In this document: positions 8,413 through 15,925 of the stretch, piece by piece
Layout: each line of letters starts with the position of its first letter
Position numbering within the stretch: the stretch's first letter is position 1
DNA from: Xanthobacteraceae bacterium
GTDB taxonomy: Bacteria; Pseudomonadota; Alphaproteobacteria; Rhizobiales; Xanthobacteraceae
Length of the DNA: 20,481 nucleotides
Assembly (NCBI GenBank): GCA_030043175.1
Contig: JASHYD010001419.1
Span: 1-20,481 of the forward strand
Direction: 5' to 3'
The notes under the pieces: generated by a model
The model's database searches: none
What the model was told of the DNA's origin: nothing
The model's input: only the letters and a program-made list of their open reading frames with translations
Made by a program: the position numbers and the translations under genes

Positions 8413-8838
8413 ACGCGAGCTTCACCCTCACCAACAGACATTTGCCATGACAATCAAGTCGCCGCGCTCGGGCCGATGCTTTCGGCGTCAGATCGCTTTC
8501 GGTTCTTGGACGAAATTCGCGGTGCAGGCGCAAAGGCACCCGAATTGCCGGCCACGCCCGCTGCGCAGCGCGGCAACGGTGTATCGGCTGGGCAGACACG
8601 GGGCATTTCGGCATGTTCAGCGTTTCCGAGGACACGCGGTCGAACATCGGCGGCAGCGAAGGGACGGATTTTTTTGGGAACGAAATTTTTTTTGGGGAAA
8701 TTCCGCAAATGGTCGGGTTGCGATCGCTCACTACCGACCAAGTGACGTTCGCGGTGGGCGGATGGTCGAGGCCCTTGGTCAATCGGCACGGCGCGGGCGC
8801 TGTTAATCTTGTCGCGATCGAGGGTCGGCATGCGCGCC
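8413..8838. other. Gap between HTH and endonuclease genes, possible decayed coding remnant
   Basis: On the minus strand just after the HTH gene an ATG at 8831 opens MPTLDRDKINSARAVPID. This resembles the N-terminus of mobile-element primase-helicases, which often follow AlpA-like genes. The resemblance stops there, and the frame (to 8454) has no zinc motif or other landmark. It may be a remnant. The stretch also holds the A/T homopolymer pair. Confidence 0.3.
8669..8697. repeat. Paired homopolymer runs T7-GGG and T8-GGGG
   Basis: T7 followed by GGG lies at 8669-8678 and T8 followed by GGGG at 8686-8697, separated by AACGAAA. On the minus strand these are C-A tracts about 260 nt upstream of the endonuclease start. 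Such runs are prone to slippage and to sequencing error. Confidence 0.75.
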
Positions 8839-9255
8839 TCACTCAGCGGCGTCCGACCGGCCTTCCTGCGGCTTGGGCCGCGACTTCTTGTGCCATTTTG
8901 CGTGTTGCGCCTTCACCGTCACGGCTGGGCGACCTTCATCTATGGGCTGCCTGCGAGAACGTCGACGACCGGGGCGGAGCGAAGGTTGTGCCCGCATCGT
9001 CGGCATGGCTTGGTCTATCGCGTCGGCCTCGCTCGTGCTGCGGCGTGGCGCGCTTAACCGTGATTGCGCCCAGGCGAGGACATCTCCCCAGCGGTACAAA
9101 ACGCGCGTGCCGAATTTACGAAAGGGAGGGCCGCCGCCGCGCGTCGCCATCGTTGCGAGGGTCGAGATTTCGACAGGAAAGCCAGATTCTTTGAGAGCTT
9201 CTGAGGTTTGCTCGCGCTGCAACAGCGCGTCCGGGTTCGTTGGGATCGACGACAT
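8839..9255 (-). CDS. AlpA/excisionase-like helix-turn-helix DNA-binding protein
   Basis: A 138-aa protein. ATG 9255 has GGGAGGGG ending about 7 nt upstream. Residues about 10-70 form a MerR-like winged helix domain: LLQREQTSEALKESGFPV, STLATMATRGGGPPF and FGTRVLYRWGDVLAWAQSRL. This pattern is common in small regulators of integrative elements and plasmids, often placed just before replication or partition genes. The remainder is basic and probably disordered (RRSRRQP, KAQHAKWHKKSRPK). Its upstream region carries a promoter, a palindrome and iteron-like repeats, so it may autoregulate. Its position on the same strand upstream of the endonuclease makes a role in controlling restriction possible, but there is no canonical C-protein similarity. 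Function as excisionase or as transcription factor is not decided. Confidence 0.75.
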   Translation of the reverse strand: MSSIPTNPDALLQREQTSEALKESGFPVEISTLATMATRGGGPPFRKFGTRVLYRWGDVLAWAQSRLSAPRRSTSEADAIDQAMPTMRAQPSLRPGRRRSRRQPIDEGRPAVTVKAQHAKWHKKSRPKPQEGRSDAAE

Positions 9256-9363
9256 GGCAGGGCCCCTCCCAAGCTAGGCGCACTCCCGGTAAGGGTGGTG
9301 CGCTTCTCGGCGGCCCGCGTCCTGGCCAACTATGTCAGCGAAATCTTGGGATGCTGGGCGCTA

Positions 9364-9436
9364 TCCCTTCTCGGCTATATGCCGGGGGTTCCTTCTCGGT
9401 CTCGGGAGTCCCTTCTCGCTGGGGAATCCCTTCCCG
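9364..9436. repeat. Four iteron-like direct repeats, consensus TCCCTTCYCG
   Basis: TCCCTTCTCG occurs at 9364-9373 and 9409-9418, TTCCTTCTCG (one mismatch) at 9389-9398 and TCCCTTCCCG at 9427-9436. Start-to-start spacings are 25, 20 and 18 bp, so they are not strictly phased. Read on the minus strand the unit is CGAGAAGGGA and lies 100-180 nt upstream of the HTH gene. They may be binding sites for the HTH protein or a replication initiator. Confidence 0.65.
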
Positions 9437-9462
9437 CTACCGGGGGCCGTTCACATCCAACG

Positions 9463-9494
9463 AACGCAAGCGACACAACACATATGCTTGCGTT
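9463..9494. promoter_or_regulatory. 9-bp palindrome AACGCAAGC / GCTTGCGTT
   Basis: AACGCAAGC at 9463-9471 is perfectly inverted as GCTTGCGTT at 9486-9494 with a 14-nt spacer. It sits directly downstream of the predicted minus-strand -10 box, covering the start of the transcript, which is a classic position for a repressor operator or a 5' RNA hairpin. Confidence 0.65.
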
Positions 9495-9500
9495 TGACAT

Positions 9501-9529
9501 CTTATACTACACCTTGCGGACTTTGTCAG
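9501..9529 (-). promoter_or_regulatory. Predicted sigma-70-type promoter for the HTH gene
   Basis: On the minus strand CTGACA (9529-9524) and TATAAG (9506-9501) are separated by exactly 17 nt. Each box differs from consensus at one position. Transcription would run through the palindrome and the iteron-like repeats into the HTH gene, leaving a leader of about 240 nt. Confidence 0.5.
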
Positions 9530-9661
9530 CCTTAAAATGGGGTCGGCTCATGGCGGAAGTCCCCGCGCTCATGCGCTCGCTTTGCGCAATTCCACGACGA
9601 CGCCAGTCGATCGCACGGTCGATCTTCTCGAACAACCCGTCAGCCGCCAATGGTGACAACG

Positions 9662-10021
9662 CTAGGAATGTCCTCCTTGAATTATTCTAAGCGTCGGCCG
9701 GTCTCGTTTCAGATCGGAGGTTGCACGATCGACAAGTTCAACGTCTTCGCTGTTCCGCCTGCCGGAACCGGCCAAAGAGCGGAACGACAGCGCACTGGCG
9801 GGCTCCAGCGCTCGCTCACCGATGCACCTGCAAACGAAAGTTAACTCCTCGAGCCGACGCTGCACACGATGGCGCTCAAAGGTGAGCGTCCGTCGTATTT
9901 GCGACGCCCAAGGGTCCTCAAAATACCGGAGCCGACACTCCTCGATGTGTTGGTCGACGGCAGCAAGCATGGACTTTAGATCTTTGATTTCGGCGTTGAC
10001 TTTTTTGAGATCAATTCCCAC
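9662..10021 (-). CDS. Hypothetical coiled-coil protein
   Basis: A 119-aa protein of unrecognised family. The GTG start at 10021 is supported by GCAGGAG ending 7 nt upstream. Residues 1-65 are charged and heptad-like (LKKVNAEIKDLKSMLAAVDQ, then IEECRLRYFEDPW and RRLEELTFVCRC), suggesting a coiled-coil pair; the C-terminal third is basic and low in structure. It contains three Cys but no clear metal motif. It is on the same strand as the HTH and endonuclease genes, about 400 nt upstream of the HTH, with its own leader containing a strong hairpin. A role in the element's replication or regulation is possible but not shown. Confidence 0.6.
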   Translation of the reverse strand: MGIDLKKVNAEIKDLKSMLAAVDQHIEECRLRYFEDPWASQIRRTLTFERHRVQRRLEELTFVCRCIGERALEPASALSFRSLAGSGRRNSEDVELVDRATSDLKRDRPTLRIIQGGHS

Positions 10022-11183
10022 GGCGTCGCTCCTGCGGCTACTGTTCGCGCTTGGCGGCCGAACGCGACCTCCCTAAAGCAATTGGCCCTGGTATTGGTTG
10101 CCAGGGCCAATGATGACCAATGACCAGCCAGAGGGGCGTGGGGAAGGCAGGCATTGATCAAGCAGCAGAGAACCACAAAGCGGAGATCGCCGTCTGTCCG
10201 TTGCGCGGCTTTGCGGCAAGAACAATCTGGGGAAAATTGCAATCAGCTGTTCGCCGCGACGGCCGCCTACAGGAACACACCTGAAGCGGAATCGCGTCAA
10301 TCTCGGGTGGCGGTAATGCGACTGATGAGCTGCTCCAAGAACAACTCAGGTGCCGTGTGACCGCAATGCACCGAAAGAACCTGACTCTCGCTTGAGAATG
10401 ATCGGCTTGACCGAACGACAAGGGACATGGAGCAAGAAATCCACTAACGGTCTGGACGTTCGATAGCGTCGTATCCACTCGTTTTAACTAAAAACTTTTC
10501 TTAAAAAAGGATCACACCGTCTCACCGTTCGCTGGTTGAACCCGCAATCTCGTTCGCCAACGATGGTCCGCGCACCTACAAGGCCTTCAATTCCGCCGAT
10601 CAGGTTCGGATTCGCCTACCTGCAAACCACTTGTGATGCCTCGTTGTGTGTATCTGCGTGCACAATTGTCGATCGGTACTGAGGTCGCATCCGTTTTGGG
10701 CGTCGGACGTCAATCTGATTATCAAGGCCTGCGATTTTCGAGACATCTGGCGGTGGTCGAAATCGCTCCGGCGTTTGTTGGCAGGAAAGTCAGAGATTGA
10801 ACGGCAGATGCAGCAGGACTTTCCACGTCCGTTCCGCACCTTGGACGCAGCGCCCAGATGCTGCTAGCCGACAAGCTCGGCGGAGCAGGCGCAAGCCGGC
10901 AATTCTTGCCTTGCTCACTGCCATGGATGCAGACAAGGCTTCCCCCAATGCGCTCTGCACCTTGGGGTTGGCGCCCCTGCCCAGCCAACTCACGGCGGAT
11001 CAGCTCGAGGCGGTGCGCCCACGATCGCGAAGACGATGATGAATTGGCTCCGGAGTATCCTGATCGCGGACACGGATCATCTCTGCCCCCGCGGCAACGA
11101 TGTGTCGAAAGCAGAGTGATTGCGTCGGCGGAGCGCCCTTTATCGGTCGTCGTCCCTCCGCTTGGCTTTGGGGAATTGATGTC
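10022..11183. other. Long gene-poor stretch
   Basis: About 1.16 kb. Open frames on both strands lack ribosome sites and known motifs. A short plus frame at about 10503-10634 ends ADQVRIRLPANHL and looks coding in composition but has no start or family. The only clear structure is the hairpin at 10081-10111. Confidence 0.5.
10081..10111. promoter_or_regulatory. Perfect 11-bp inverted repeat with 9-nt loop
   Basis: ATTGGCCCTGG (10081-10091) is perfectly inverted as CCAGGGCCAAT (10101-10111). A second, overlapping pair, ATTGGT (10093-10098) with ACCAAT (10117-10122), would exclude the first if folded as RNA. It lies 60-100 nt upstream of the coiled-coil gene start on the minus strand, so it could be a leader structure or operator. 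No T-tract follows on either strand, so a simple terminator is unlikely. Confidence 0.7.
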
Positions 11184-12080
11184 TCAGGTGTCGGAGATGT
11201 GCAACCGTTCGAGATCGGTGATCAATCCAGGCCCGGTCGGCTGCCATGGAAGCTTTCTTCGTGTCTGCGCGCTGGAGGCTGGTACGTCGAGCCCAACAAA
11301 CATGGTGAGCCAGCCGAAATAAGCTTGAGCCTCCTCCGGCGCTATGGATTTGACGGGTATCTTCAGGCGTCGGCCAATGGTTTGCGCCATGTCGCGGAGT
11401 GATACGCCCTCTTCCGCAACCGCGTGATATCTCGCCCCCGGCTCTGCCCTCTCAATCGCCAGCCTATAGAGGCGGGCTGCATCGAGAACATGAGCGGCGG
11501 GCCAGCGGTTACGTCCGTCCTCGACATAGGCGCATACACCCCTTTCGCGAAACATCGCGATCGCGTATGTGACGAGCCCCTGCTTGACCGTGTCGTGAAC
11601 TTGCGGGAGACGCACCACCGACACGTTGACCCCGTCTGCGGCGACAGAGGCGGCCGCCTCTTCCGAGGCTGCGCGAGGAATCACGTCGGAGCCGATAACC
11701 GCATCGTCTTCCGTGGCCAACTGACCGGGCACCGTATTGGCCATCCCGGTCCCGGACGTCACGATCAACGGCCGTCCGGAGCCGGTAAGAACCGAGCCGA
11801 GCGCCTTGATGACACGACGATCATCCTCACAGTTTGCCGCGAATTTCGAGAAATCGTGGTTGAAGGCCAAGTGGATGACGCCGTCCGATCGGTCAGCACC
11901 GGCCTTGAGGCTGTCCACATCCTCAAGCGACCCGCGATGAACCTCGGCGCCGGCGGCAGCCAGAACCGCCGCACCCCCGTCCGAACGGGCGAGGCCGAGT
12001 ACCTGATGGGAAGCGGCGATCATCTCTTTGACGACAGCCGAGCCGATAAATCCGGTGGCGCCGGTGACGAATACACGCAT
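11184..12080 (-). CDS. Atypical SDR-family NAD(P)-dependent oxidoreductase/epimerase
   Basis: A 298-aa Rossmann-fold protein. The ATG at 12080 opens MRVFVTGATGFIGSAVV and has GGAG about 9 nt upstream; the open frame continues further 5' but that part has no domain and overlaps the divergent gene. The nucleotide-binding motif is TGATGFIG. VIHLAFNHDF and VTSGTGM follow the extended-SDR pattern. The YxxxK catalytic pair is missing: the equivalent stretch reads PRAASEEAAASVAADG, then VSVVRLPQVHD, as in the NmrA/atypical SDR group. The C-terminal part (WPAAHVLDAARLYRLAIE, YHAVAEEGVSLRDMA) is normal for epimerase-like members. It is divergent from an MmyB-type regulator over an 81-nt gap with a repeated element, which indicates control by that regulator. 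The substrate is unknown; many relatives act in stress responses. Confidence 0.9.
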   Translation of the reverse strand: MRVFVTGATGFIGSAVVKEMIAASHQVLGLARSDGGAAVLAAAGAEVHRGSLEDVDSLKAGADRSDGVIHLAFNHDFSKFAANCEDDRRVIKALGSVLTGSGRPLIVTSGTGMANTVPGQLATEDDAVIGSDVIPRAASEEAAASVAADGVNVSVVRLPQVHDTVKQGLVTYAIAMFRERGVCAYVEDGRNRWPAAHVLDAARLYRLAIERAEPGARYHAVAEEGVSLRDMAQTIGRRLKIPVKSIAPEEAQAYFGWLTMFVGLDVPASSAQTRRKLPWQPTGPGLITDLERLHISDT

Positions 12081-12127
12081 GAGCGCGATCTCCAGGTTTC
12101 GTTCGAGACAAATCTGTTCCCTTGAGC

Positions 12128-12159
12128 TATCGTGGTAAAGTAGTGAGATTATCGTGGTA
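12128..12159. promoter_or_regulatory. Candidate operator: two TATCGTGGTA repeats 22 bp apart
   Basis: TATCGTGGTA occurs exactly at 12128-12137 and 12150-12159 in the 81-nt gap between the SDR and regulator genes. The 22-bp spacing is close to two helical turns, so two protomers could bind one face of the DNA. The second copy runs into TATAAT (12158-12163), which overlaps the regulator ATG at 12162. The likely ligand is the MmyB-type regulator itself. Confidence 0.65.
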
Positions 12160-12161
12160 TA

Positions 12162-13055
12162 ATGGCTAACAGGCTGGACCAGCACGTCACCCCCGAAAAC
12201 CTGCTCGGGACCTATCTGAAAGACCGCCGCGCGAAACTTGATCCGGCGGGGTTCGGCTTTCCCGCGGAGCGTCGCCGCACGCCGGGCCTGCGTCGCGAGG
12301 AAGTGGCGCAGCGCGCCAACATCAGCCCGACCTGGTACACATGGCTGGAACAAGGCCGTGGCGGCGCGCCGTCGGCCGATGTGCTCGATCGGATCGCACG
12401 CGCCCTGATGCTGACGGATGTCGAGCGCGAGCACCTCTACCTGCTCGGCCTCGGCCACCCACCCGAAGTACGTTATCAGAAGAACCAAGGCGTCACGCCA
12501 CGGCTGCAGCGCGTTCTCGATGCGTTGGATCCTAGCCCCGCCATTATCAGGACCGCGACGTGGGACGTTGTCGCCTGGAACCGGGCGGCGACCGCGATGC
12601 TGATGGACTATGGAGCGCTACCACCGGAGCAGCGCAATATCCTGCGCTTCGTCTTCCTCGACCCGCGCGCCCGCGCTGCGCAACATGACTGGGAAAGCGT
12701 GGCGCGGTTCGTGTTGGGCGCGTTCCGAGTGGACGCGGCCCGCGCAGGAGCCGCGGCGGAAGTCGAACCTCTCGTCGACGAACTCTGCCGGCTCAGCCCC
12801 GAGTTCAAAGCGATGTGGCGCGCCAACGATGTTCGCGGCACCCACGGCGAGGCCATCAAGCACATCCGGCACCCGGTTCTCGGCCCGCTCGCGTTCGAAT
12901 ATTCGGCCTTCGCGGTCGATGGCCGAACGGACCTCAGCATGGTCGTCTACAATCCGGCGACGCCGGCGGACGCCGAACGGATCAAGTCGCTGGTGGACGT
13001 ACAATTATCCGGATCTGGTGTTCGCTGTGCTTCACGACCAGCCGGTCCTGGGTAG
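12162..13055 (+). CDS. MmyB-type helix-turn-helix transcriptional regulator
   Basis: A 297-aa one-component regulator. An XRE-type HTH occupies about residues 14-85: LLGTYLKDRRAKL, RRTPGLRREEVAQRANIS, TWYTWLEQGRGGAPS and VLDRIARALMLTDVEREHLY. The MmyB-like ligand-binding domain follows from about 110 (VLDALDPSPAIIRTATWDVV, WNRAATAM, LVDELCRLSPEFKAMW, HPVLGPLAFEYSAF, LSMVVYNP). In the family this domain is thought to bind a small, probably lipophilic ligand. The gene is divergent from the SDR and probably controls it and itself. No Shine-Dalgarno precedes ATG 12162, and a TATAAT overlaps it, so the transcript may be leaderless or start inside the annotated gene. The last ~15 residues (SGSGVRCASRPAGPG) look unlike the family end and may result from a late frameshift. 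Confidence 0.9.
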   Translation: MANRLDQHVTPENLLGTYLKDRRAKLDPAGFGFPAERRRTPGLRREEVAQRANISPTWYTWLEQGRGGAPSADVLDRIARALMLTDVEREHLYLLGLGHPPEVRYQKNQGVTPRLQRVLDALDPSPAIIRTATWDVVAWNRAATAMLMDYGALPPEQRNILRFVFLDPRARAAQHDWESVARFVLGAFRVDAARAGAAAEVEPLVDELCRLSPEFKAMWRANDVRGTHGEAIKHIRHPVLGPLAFEYSAFAVDGRTDLSMVVYNPATPADAERIKSLVDVQLSGSGVRCASRPAGPG

Positions 13056-13662
13056 TGCTCTGTCGGGCGGCGACACGTCTAACGAAGTGTCGGACATAAA
13101 CCCGGTCCTCGCTTGCGTCGTGCGCTGTTCGTGGGGACACTGCCGACGTGCAACCGGAGTGATTGACCTCACATTGACCTGCTTCGACCTTGCGGGAAAC
13201 AGTGCGCTTGACCGCCCCGCTGTTGATTATCAAGAGCCGTCGAGCGCGCCGCGGACCTGCGCTCGCCGCCAAACGCTGAACTCACCCACAGGATCGTCCG
13301 AGCAGCCGCCAACGTCGTCCGGCATGTCGAGTGGGCGCGTCGCTCTTTTACCGCCGGCGCCAGAACGGCATCGGCAAACTCATTCTTGGGACGATCCCAC
13401 GAGCCACGATAGGCAGCGATCGCACATTGGATCGCCCGTGAAGCGTGGAATGGCCCCGCACCGATGCGATAACTGCCTCCGCCGCGACCGAGATGTTCGG
13501 GGGCGGCTTTTGACGCCGGGTGTCTCGCGATTGACATCGGGCACGCGCTCAGTGACCGCCATTCGTCGAGGGATCCGCCCGCATGCGTGCGCAACCGCCC
13601 TGAAACGGACCTGTCATGCTCCCCTGCCCGCCTCCTGCGCATCGATATGGCGGCCCGTGAGA
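13056..13662. other. Gene-poor stretch after the regulator
   Basis: About 600 nt. Overlapping open frames exist on both strands (for example minus 13642-13169), but codon content is that of GC-rich noncoding DNA and I recognise no family, start site or terminator. Confidence 0.45.
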
Positions 13663-14970
13663 CTAATTCCTAAAGAGCTTGAATTGCAGCAGCAAGGTTC
13701 GCTGCAGAAGTGAGAAGTTATCGTCGGAGATCAGCGTCAGGACAATATCGCGGCTCGAGTCCAAATGAACGCTGAGCCCCTCCATGTTGTCGATCTGGTA
13801 GCCCAGGTCGGCAAAGAGCAGGTCCGTTCCGTCGACAAGCACGTCCGGCGCAATGTCGGAAATCGCGATCCGGCGTAGCCGGATGGCGATGCCGGTCCAC
13901 CAGCTAAACCGACGTTCCAAAAGCAAGACGTCACCGGAAGGCAGTGTCGCACTGTCACTAATGTCGAAATTGTCGCGGCGCTTAACGGAAAATTGCCCAG
14001 GCCCCGCTCCGCCGATGAGAAAGGCCTTGAGGTTCTTGTTGGCGTCGAGGCCGCGTTCTGAAAACCCTATCAAGGCCCCAGCGAGCTTGCTGTCGCGCGG
14101 CGCGAATGTGAGCGCCTCGAGACCTTTGTTGGAGGGCAAATGCGAGATGCCGGGCGGAACCGCGACCACCTCGGCGCGAGCGAGCAGGCCCTGCCGATCG
14201 AAATCGAAACGTACGATGCGGTTCACGCCCTCGATGCCGACATAGAGCCACCCATCCCGCTCGGCGAGAGACTCGGTGTCGTGCCATCCGCGCTGCGCGA
14301 GCGGACGACCGTCCGGGCCGAGCATCGGCGCCATCGTAGCCTCGGCGATGCCGACCGGACGACCGCGCTCACTGACGATGCGGCCGGTGAGCCACCATCC
14401 CCTATCAGTGAGAGAAACAAAATGCTCTCCGTCAGACGCAACGCGGATTGCGGAAAATCCTCCGAACTCCCGATGGGAAGATTTCAATTCGAGCCCGCCA
14501 ACATATTCCACCATGCCGAAGCGGCGCTGGTCTGGCGCACTGAGGCTGAATGTCGCGATCGACTTTGCCTCGACCGCGATGACTGTCGGTGGATCGACGC
14601 TGGTGCGCTGGGCCTCGGCCGGCGCAGCCATCCCGACAGTCGCCCGAGTAACCATCGCCCGCGGCGTCACGGGGTAGAGACCCACCTGCTCGCTTACGCG
14701 AAACTGGAGCACGGTGTCGTCATTCACGCCATTCGAAAGATCGCCACCGTGTAGTTGAATAAGGCGCGGATTCGGTTCTGTTGGCTTCGCGTCATGATTC
14801 TTGGGCGCATAATGGGTGATCGGTAGCGCAGCTACGACGTTGGTGCTCGGCACGGTCCGTGCGATAAGCATGCCTTTCATCGCGCGCCCGAACGTTGTCG
14901 ATGTTTGTGCCACGACCGCAGCAGCCAAGAAGAGCGCTGCGAGGATGGCGGCGGTCGCATACGACTTCAT
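13663..14970 (-). CDS. Secreted esterase-like phytase-family protein with extra N-terminal module
   Basis: A 435-aa exported protein. ATG 14970 is preferred because GAGAAGGGG ends 9 nt upstream, whereas the ATG at 14979 abuts it. Residues 1-21 are a signal peptide (SYATAAILAALFLAAAVV AQ). Residues about 22-100 form a small module with TFGRAMKGMLIARTVPST, ITHYAPKN, NPRLIQLHGGDLSNGVND and DTVLQFRVSEQVGLYP. Residues about 105-122 (MVTRATVGMAAPAEAQ) look like the relic of a second signal peptide. From about 128 comes the phytase-like beta-propeller domain (VIAVEAKSIATFSL, RFGMVEYVGGLEL, EFGGFSAIRV, FVSLTDRGWWLTGRI, LPSNKGLEALTFAP, IDNMEGLSVH, LTLISDDNFS). Enzymatic activity of this domain is not established. 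It stands alone. The two-part N-terminus suggests an in-frame fusion of two secreted-protein genes. Confidence 0.82.
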   Translation of the reverse strand: MKSYATAAILAALFLAAAVVAQTSTTFGRAMKGMLIARTVPSTNVVAALPITHYAPKNHDAKPTEPNPRLIQLHGGDLSNGVNDDTVLQFRVSEQVGLYPVTPRAMVTRATVGMAAPAEAQRTSVDPPTVIAVEAKSIATFSLSAPDQRRFGMVEYVGGLELKSSHREFGGFSAIRVASDGEHFVSLTDRGWWLTGRIVSERGRPVGIAEATMAPMLGPDGRPLAQRGWHDTESLAERDGWLYVGIEGVNRIVRFDFDRQGLLARAEVVAVPPGISHLPSNKGLEALTFAPRDSKLAGALIGFSERGLDANKNLKAFLIGGAGPGQFSVKRRDNFDISDSATLPSGDVLLLERRFSWWTGIAIRLRRIAISDIAPDVLVDGTDLLFADLGYQIDNMEGLSVHLDSSRDIVLTLISDDNFSLLQRTLLLQFKLFRN

Positions 14971-14979
14971 GATATTCAT

Positions 14980-15558
14980 CCCCTTCTCGCTGCCGAGATT
15001 AATACTGCGACCAGTGCTGGCACATCCGCGGCAATCAGTCCGAGGCCGCTGCGGCGTTAAGCGAACCGTCAACGACGATCCGCTGGCGCGCCCGTCAACC
15101 CGGCAGCAATCGATCGCCGCGCCAATCACGCTGGTAATCAATGGTGATCGTGGGAGATGGTCCGACTTCGACTCGTGTTCCGATCCGACGCCGCAAAAGG
15201 CGGGCAACAACATCAGAAATGTACCCGACGCGATTAAAACGGCAAGCGCATGCAGCACACAACGTGCCTGCCTGGCGAGCAAGTCGCGCGGCTGCCTACC
15301 TCATATCCTGCTCGCGCTCGGCGCTCGGTGGCCGCTCCGGCCAATAATGCCTTCCCTGTCGGTTTTGCCGGGGGATTTCGGCACGTTGCGCGAGCTCGCA
15401 CTCACATAGACACCGCATTACGTTCGCGTGGAGGGGCCCGGGGGATGGTTTTCCAGCCGAATCGAGTGGCCCGGAGCTAGTTGCTTAAGGAGAGAGTAAG
15501 GTCGACGCGGCGGGATCTAGTTCGACCCCCGATACGATTGACGCGATGATGAAGACAA
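14980..15558. other. Gene-poor stretch upstream of the phytase-like gene
   Basis: The phytase-like frame stays open to 15282 but without a plausible start; that part reads as a hydrophobic then Arg-rich chain with no domain. Plus-strand frames show nothing recognised. A minus frame near 15485-15600 contains a hydrophobic run (ASILIVFIIASIVSGV) without a visible start. Confidence 0.4.
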
Positions 15559-15828
15559 TCAAAATGCTCGCAGTCCAATTAATGAAAGATTCGACTGACT
15601 CGGGTCGCCGCGAGCTGTGAGTTCTACGCCAAGACGGCGGCGGTGGGCGGCAGTGAGCTGCACGACGACGTCGAAAGTGTTTCGGAATCGTTCCACGGTA
15701 GTCCCCTCCTTCGGTCCCGGACCGTGACTCGCGATGACCTCCATCAATGCAAGCCGGTCGCAATCCCGACAGATGATTCCATCCACGTTTATCAAAATGT
15801 GCTGTTGCCTTAGATCGAGAGAAGCCAC
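15559..15828 (-). CDS. Possible small hypothetical protein
   Basis: An 89-aa frame from a GTG at 15828. It reads ILINVDGIICRDCDRLALME, then TTVERFRNTFDVVVQL and TAAHRRRLGVEL, which has the composition and helix-strand pattern of a real small protein and loosely recalls DUF1488-type proteins. No good Shine-Dalgarno precedes the GTG, so the start, and even whether it is expressed, are uncertain. The C-terminal part after ELTARGD is less protein-like. No neighbour suggests a function. Confidence 0.35.
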   Translation of the reverse strand: MASLDLRQQHILINVDGIICRDCDRLALMEVIASHGPGPKEGTTVERFRNTFDVVVQLTAAHRRRLGVELTARGDPSQSNLSLIGLRAF

Positions 15829-15861
15829 TCAACAACTGAGAGCCGTTCCTTCATGGACTAT

Positions 15862-15881
15862 TATTAGGTGCTATTAGGTGC
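15862..15881. repeat. Exact tandem duplication of TATTAGGTGC
   Basis: The 10-mer TATTAGGTGC is at 15862-15871 and immediately again at 15872-15881, between the small hypothetical gene and the methyltransferase-like scrap. It may be a slippage product or the trace of a small duplication. Confidence 0.7.
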
Positions 15882-15925
15882 CTTGTTTGCGGCGCGCTGG
15901 AAGCAGGGGTGCCTCATATCCGTTG

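Larger units (their letters stand above)
9256..9661. other. Control region between coiled-coil and HTH genes
   Basis: It contains, reading in the minus direction, a promoter (9529-9501), a 9-bp palindrome (9494-9463) and four iteron-like repeats (9436-9364) before the HTH gene. The part 9530-9661 has no recognised gene; a minus frame reading GLFEKIDRAIDWRR might be a transposase scrap but is too short to assign. Confidence 0.5.

Noticed and set aside
9364..9436. CRISPR array
   Set aside because: The repeats are only 10 bp with unequal short spacings and no cas genes; iteron-like sites fit better.
10081..10111. Rho-independent terminator
   Set aside because: The stem is strong but no T-run follows on either strand, and it precedes rather than follows the nearest gene.
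12081..12488. 5' extension of the SDR frame
   Set aside because: It overlaps the divergent regulator, and the Rossmann motif starts exactly at the ATG at 12080 with its own ribosome site.
12610..13713. 367-aa open frame on the plus strand
   Set aside because: It overlaps the regulator gene in another frame and then runs through gene-poor DNA; Arg/Ser/Pro-rich, with no motif.
15485..15835. Small membrane protein with a single helix
   Set aside because: The hydrophobic run is at the end of a frame with no start codon and Arg-rich non-protein-like sequence before it.
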